Shown one piece after another: positions 27,869 through 28,040 of a stretch of 28,040 nucleotides of DNA (positions are counted from its first letter, which is position 1; every line of letters begins with the position of its first letter). This DNA is from JBFXAN01 sp050184225 (GTDB lineage: Bacteria > Chloroflexota > Dehalococcoidia > CAUJGQ01). The stretch covers positions 1 through 28,040 of the forward strand of contig JBFXAN010000079.1 in assembly GCA_050184225.1 (NCBI GenBank), given 5' to 3'. Made by a program: the position numbers and the translations under genes. The notes under the pieces were generated by a model, which saw only the letters and a program-made list of their open reading frames with translations, ran no database searches and was not told the DNA's origin.

Positions 27869-28040
27869 GTGACAGCTCCGAATCCTCAGTCCCAGCATAC
27901 CATCCAGCAATCTACCGCCATCTGCACCTACTGCAACCACGATCCCCACCCTTCACGTGGCTGCGAAGCGTGCGGCGCCGACGGCCCGTGCCGCATCGGC
28001 CCGGCGTTCACCCGCGCCCGCACCAGTGAGGCCGGCCGCG
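27869..28040 (+). CDS. Zinc-ribbon-like small protein, cut by right edge
   Basis: 57 codons are visible before the window ends. GTG at 27869 has GAGG about 10 bases upstream and lies behind a good promoter. After a polar, Gln-rich N-terminus the sequence shows two Cys pairs, ICTYCNHDPHPSRGCEACG, and a further Cys in DGPCRIG, the pattern of a zinc ribbon. The remainder is Arg/Ala-rich. No function can be assigned from this part. It is the only plus-strand gene of the element seen here, so it probably opens the cargo or transfer region to the right. Confidence 0.6.
   Translation, partial: MTAPNPQSQHTIQQSTAICTYCNHDPHPSRGCEACGADGPCRIGPAFTRARTSEAGR

Larger units (their letters stand above)
24080..28040. 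mobile_element. Integrative element, one end plus integration and control genes
   Basis: The left end lies near 24.08-24.11 kb, where the serine-recombinase gene meets a host ORF; the right end is outside the window. The visible part holds the recombinase, an unknown gene, a ParB-like protein, an HNH-XRE protein, an excisionase-like HTH and a control region, all on the minus strand with end-to-start overlaps. A plus-strand gene then leaves the window. Such an order (integrase at one border, control genes, cargo beyond) is usual for integrative and conjugative elements or prophages. No capsid or conjugation gene is visible, so the type stays open. Confidence 0.75.

Noticed and set aside
1..28040. 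tRNA, rRNA or CRISPR array
   Set aside because: No tRNA-like cloverleaf at the element border, no rRNA signature, and no regularly spaced repeat-spacer pattern was seen; the only regular repeats are the 11-bp regulatory units.

Overview
This is 28 kb of high-GC chromosomal DNA, probably from a Chloroflexota bacterium related to the Thermomicrobia/Sphaerobacter group; a high-GC actinobacterium is the main alternative. The call rests on three luciferase-like (LLM) flavin oxidoreductases, TAT-type lipoprotein export, abundant Shine-Dalgarno sequences and a GTCATCCTGAGCG-type dispersed repeat. No rRNA, tRNA or CRISPR array was found.

Region 1 (1-9.7 kb, minus strand): a methyltransferase cut by the window edge, then a tightly packed eight-gene operon read leftward from about 8.9 kb. 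In order it encodes an LLM oxidoreductase, a peptide/nickel-type ABC importer (lipoprotein plus two permeases, no ATPase), an alpha/beta hydrolase, a carboxymuconolactone-decarboxylase-family protein, a second alpha/beta hydrolase whose nucleophile position is Gly, and a second LLM oxidoreductase. This looks like uptake and oxidative/hydrolytic breakdown of an unknown small molecule. A promoter (TTGACA-N17-TAGCGT) overlapped by a 26-bp dyad precedes the operon, next to an AT-richer TetR gene.

Region 2 (10.1-14.7 kb): a PhoB/OmpR-type response regulator without a kinase gene, a four-unit array of 11-bp direct repeats, a glycerophosphodiester phosphodiesterase and a secreted 5'-nucleotidase. 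Together these suggest a phosphate-scavenging unit. Small genes follow, including a DUF7662-like protein.

Region 3 (14.9-19.6 kb): an FHA-winged-helix regulator; a minus-strand operon of two tiny paralogous peptides (42 and 43 aa) and two zinc-ribbon proteins; a divergent methyltransferase with another 11-bp-phased array in front; a LuxR-type HTH protein with a membrane anchor; and a broken alpha/beta hydrolase-LuxR fusion. The peptides contain no charged residue, are rich in Gln and Asn, and carry an internal 18-residue repeat ending in a curlin-like N-x-A-x3-Q motif. This is the best candidate for an undescribed system.

Region 4 (19.5-23.8 kb): a 33-bp perfect inverted repeat, an F420-type LLM oxidoreductase, an acyl-CoA dehydrogenase divergent from a TetR regulator with a 25-bp dyad between them, and a four-helix membrane protein.

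Region 5 (about 24.1 kb to the right edge): the end of an integrative element. A large serine recombinase runs up to and into a short host ORF. Behind it are a small unknown gene, a ParB-like protein, an HNH-XRE fusion and an excisionase-like HTH protein, all on the minus strand with start/stop overlaps. A control region with face-to-face overlapping promoters follows, and then a plus-strand zinc-ribbon gene that leaves the window.
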